Shown piece after piece: positions 41,656 to 43,146 of a DNA stretch of 43,146 bases; position 1 is the stretch's first letter; every line of letters begins with the position of its first letter. This stretch comes from Candidatus Gastranaerophilales bacterium. GTDB taxonomy: Bacteria; Cyanobacteriota; Vampirovibrionia; Gastranaerophilales; Gastranaerophilaceae. Both the position numbers and the translations under genes were made by a program. A model generated the notes under the pieces. That model had not been told where the DNA came from, searched no databases, and worked only from the letters and a program-made list of their open reading frames with translations. The stretch is taken from the NCBI GenBank assembly GCA_944322935.1, contig CALUQO010000022.1, positions 1 through 43,146 on the forward strand, given 5' to 3'.

Positions 41656-42087
41656 ATGTTTTTAAAACAATACGAAAGAGGAAGAACATTTGTTGCAAAG
41701 CTGAATTACGGTTCAGACTTGCTTGAAGAATTAAACAAAATTTGCAGGCAGGAATATATTAAAGCGGGATATATTCAGGTAATTGGCGCTGTTTCAAGTT
41801 TAAAATACGGATTCTATGACCAGAGCACAAAAGAATATACATACACAACATATGCCTATGATGAGTCACTGGAAATAGTATCATGCAGCGGCAATGTATC
41901 TTTAAAAGACGAAAAACCATTCTGCCATATACATATAATTGCCTCCGACAAAAAAGGCAAATGCATAGGCGGTCATCTTGCTGCAGGAACGTCGGTATTT
42001 GCTGCTGAAGTTGTTATACAAGAAATTCTCGGTGAAGATTTAATAAGAGAATTAGACGAAACAACAAAGCTCACTTTGTGGAAATAA
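41656..42087 (+). CDS. PPC-domain (DUF296) protein
   Basis: 143 residues; AGGAAA before the ATG. PPC signatures: LLEELNKICRQEYIKAGYIQ, VIGAVSSLKYGFYD, CSGNVSLKDEKPFCHIHIIA and GGHLAAGTSVFAAEVVIQEI, with the FCHIH and GGHL zinc-type ligands. Bacterial members are trimeric, often called DNA-binding PCC-domain proteins, but the real role in bacteria is unsettled. Followed by a terminator shared with the last gene. Confidence 0.88.
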   Translation: MFLKQYERGRTFVAKLNYGSDLLEELNKICRQEYIKAGYIQVIGAVSSLKYGFYDQSTKEYTYTTYAYDESLEIVSCSGNVSLKDEKPFCHIHIIASDKKGKCIGGHLAAGTSVFAAEVVIQEILGEDLIRELDETTKLTLWK

Positions 42088-42118
42088 AAACGCATTAACT
42101 GTTTAAATTTGCAAAAAT

Positions 42119-42148
42119 AAAACCTTCCGCTTTTGTGCAGAAGGTTTT
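42119..42148. terminator. Bidirectional terminator
   Basis: AAAACCTTC (42119-42127) pairs with GAAGGTTTT (42140-42148), with extra GC/GC pairs inside. The outer A and T runs let it end both the PPC gene and the minus-strand repeat-protein gene. Confidence 0.75.
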
Positions 42149-42183
42149 ATTCAATGTTAATTCATTATTAACTGACAAAATTT

Positions 42184-43146
42184 CTATGCTTTTTTCTCTG
42201 CATTTTCTATAATTTTTGTCAACACATCGTCGAACAATTTATCAGGAGTTATGTTATTCTCCACTTTGCAGTTAGCAAGCTCTTTGGTACGGATATTATT
42301 TACACGAACAGCAGCTTCTTCAAGCGGCATGTGTGTGTATATTGTATACAAATCTTTATCACCCGTTATTATGCCATGTAAATAAGAAATTCCCGTTTTT
42401 TCTTTGCCCTCTGTTTTAATAGCCTCTCTTATATAAGATTGTTCAAGAAGATTGGCCGCTTGATGAAAACGATTATCGCCTCTGTCTTTGTCCGCACAGA
42501 ACTGACCTGCGGAATCTCTCATCTGGTCAAGGTCAACGTGTCCGTCTCTTGAATTTTCACCAATAATTTTATTCACTTCTTGCGAGCTGTCAGCGTTAAT
42601 TTTGTTAACTTTATCTAAAGTTTCTTTATTTGTAAGATTTATAGATTTTTTTATCTCTTCTACAGAAGCCTGCTCTGCTTTAGCATTCTGTTTAGCAGCC
42701 TCGGCCGGTTTGTTTTCTGCCTTTGCTGCATCTGTTTTTGAAGCTTTAGAAGTTTTAGATTTTGACTTTGCTGTTTTTTCCGTCTTATCTTTGGGAGCTT
42801 CCGCTTTGTCTTTAGCGATTTCAGCAGGTTTTGCTTCTGCGTTTGCAGCTGTTTCCGCTTTATCTTTGGCAGCTTCTGCAGGTTTTGCTTCTGCGTTTGC
42901 AGCGGTTTCCGCTTTATCTTTGGCGGCTTCTGCAGGTTTTGCTTCTGCGTTTGCAGCTGTTTCTGCTTTTTCTTTGGCGGCTTCTGCAGGTTTTGCTTCT
43001 GCGTTTGCAGCTGTTTCAGCTTTATCTTTGGCGGCTTCTGCAGTTTTAGTTTCCGCTTTTGCAGCGGCTGTTTCTGTTTTTGCGGCTGCAGCGGCATCGG
43101 TTTCTACTTTTTTTGTTGAAGTTTGTATTTCTTCTTTTATCTCCTC
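42184..43146 (-). CDS. Ala/Glu/Lys repeat protein, 5' end beyond the window
   Basis: One open frame runs without a stop from the right edge to 42184; 320 residues are visible. Residues ~1-110 hold Ala/Glu/Lys/Thr repeats, four of them 18 residues long (AETAANAEAKPAEAAKDK type). A Lys/Ser/Thr segment follows, then a more ordered C-terminal ~160 residues (VEEIKKSINLTNKETLDKVN, GQFCADKDRGDNRFHQAANL, ISYLHGIITGDKDLYTIYTH). The repeat part is likely a long helix or coiled coil, a possible spacer or envelope-linking region. A 130-codon frame starting with GTG at 42576 is only the tail of this gene, and a 145-codon frame at 42660-43097 is an out-of-frame shadow. No family recognised. Confidence 0.8.
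   Translation of the reverse strand, partial: EEIKEEIQTSTKKVETDAAAAAKTETAAAKAETKTAEAAKDKAETAANAEAKPAEAAKEKAETAANAEAKPAEAAKDKAETAANAEAKPAEAAKDKAETAANAEAKPAEIAKDKAEAPKDKTEKTAKSKSKTSKASKTDAAKAENKPAEAAKQNAKAEQASVEEIKKSINLTNKETLDKVNKINADSSQEVNKIIGENSRDGHVDLDQMRDSAGQFCADKDRGDNRFHQAANLLEQSYIREAIKTEGKEKTGISYLHGIITGDKDLYTIYTHMPLEEAAVRVNNIRTKELANCKVENNITPDKLFDDVLTKIIENAEKKA
42826..43041 (-). repeat. Four 54-bp tandem repeats inside the repeat-protein gene
   Basis: Units begin at 42826, 42880, 42934 and 42988, each exactly 54 bp, with a few silent or conservative changes. They encode four 18-residue units, so the reading frame is preserved by any unit gain or loss. Confidence 0.92.

Noticed and set aside
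42660-43097. 145-codon Lys/Gln/Leu-rich minus-strand frame
   Set aside because: Out-of-frame reading of the 54-bp repeats; the frame encoding AETAANAEAKPAEAAKDK units runs through to 42184 and is the real gene.

Overview
The window is low-GC bacterial chromosome from a Gram-negative cell. It encodes an LptD/OstA-like outer-membrane protein, TonB-like proteins, a periplasmic M23 hydrolase and a compact murF-mraY-murD-ftsW-murG cluster. Many small or membrane proteins carry an N-terminal P-S-F-G or S-F-G motif and match no family I know. This mix (AT-rich, Gram-negative, T4P retraction ATPase, 2-hydroxyacyl-CoA dehydratase-type protein, WYL regulators, PSFG proteins) fits the non-photosynthetic gut sister group of Cyanobacteria (Vampirovibrionia/Melainabacteria, order Gastranaerophilales). 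That placement is inference from recalled family content, not from a search.

Layout. 1-5.3 kb: 5' end of accD, an LptD-like protein, an M23 murein hydrolase with a tiny membrane peptide upstream, a YhcH protein and a membrane protein of unknown role. 5.4-9.0 kb: a three-gene MBOAT plus two SGNH-like operon, probably O-acetylating an exported or cell-wall glycan, divergent from a small XRE regulator with a cluster of TGTCA boxes between them. 9.7-11.9 kb: a DUF4143-type ATPase behind twin TGGAA-N6-TTCCA inverted repeats, and an EamA transporter. 11.9-14.9 kb: a cell-envelope operon with two TonB-C-like proteins and an Asp/Tyr-tailed membrane protein, then an LprI-like lipoprotein.

15.2-17.8 kb is the most accessory-looking part. 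It holds a secreted orphan, an M15-type peptidase, a micro-ORF, then about 700 bp of hairpin-rich non-coding DNA ending at a tRNA-Gly whose 3' end is duplicated. 17.8-24.9 kb: CCA-adding enzyme, a coiled-coil protein, a second structured island, a sigma-70 factor, a small SFG protein, YraN, two WYL regulators and a 2-hydroxyacyl-CoA dehydratase-type protein. 25.2-28.0 kb: two PSFG membrane proteins, a TM1266-like regulator and Hsp20.

28.2-34.2 kb is the peptidoglycan/division operon murF-mraY-murD-ftsW-murG, tightly overlapping and closed by a terminator; an FtsB/DivIC-like gene follows on the other strand. 35.2-36.8 kb encodes a MotA/MotB-like stator pair resembling ZorA/ZorB, without recognisable Zorya effectors next to it. 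37.4-42.1 kb: a 52-residue orphan, pilT-recO-deoC, a response-regulator HD-GYP phosphodiesterase and a PPC-domain protein. The window ends inside a large repeat protein with four perfect-length 18-residue Ala/Glu/Lys repeats; the small open frames usually called there are fragments or shadows of this one gene.

Several starts were moved inward from the longest frame because a Shine-Dalgarno block and/or signal peptide favours an internal start; each case is noted.
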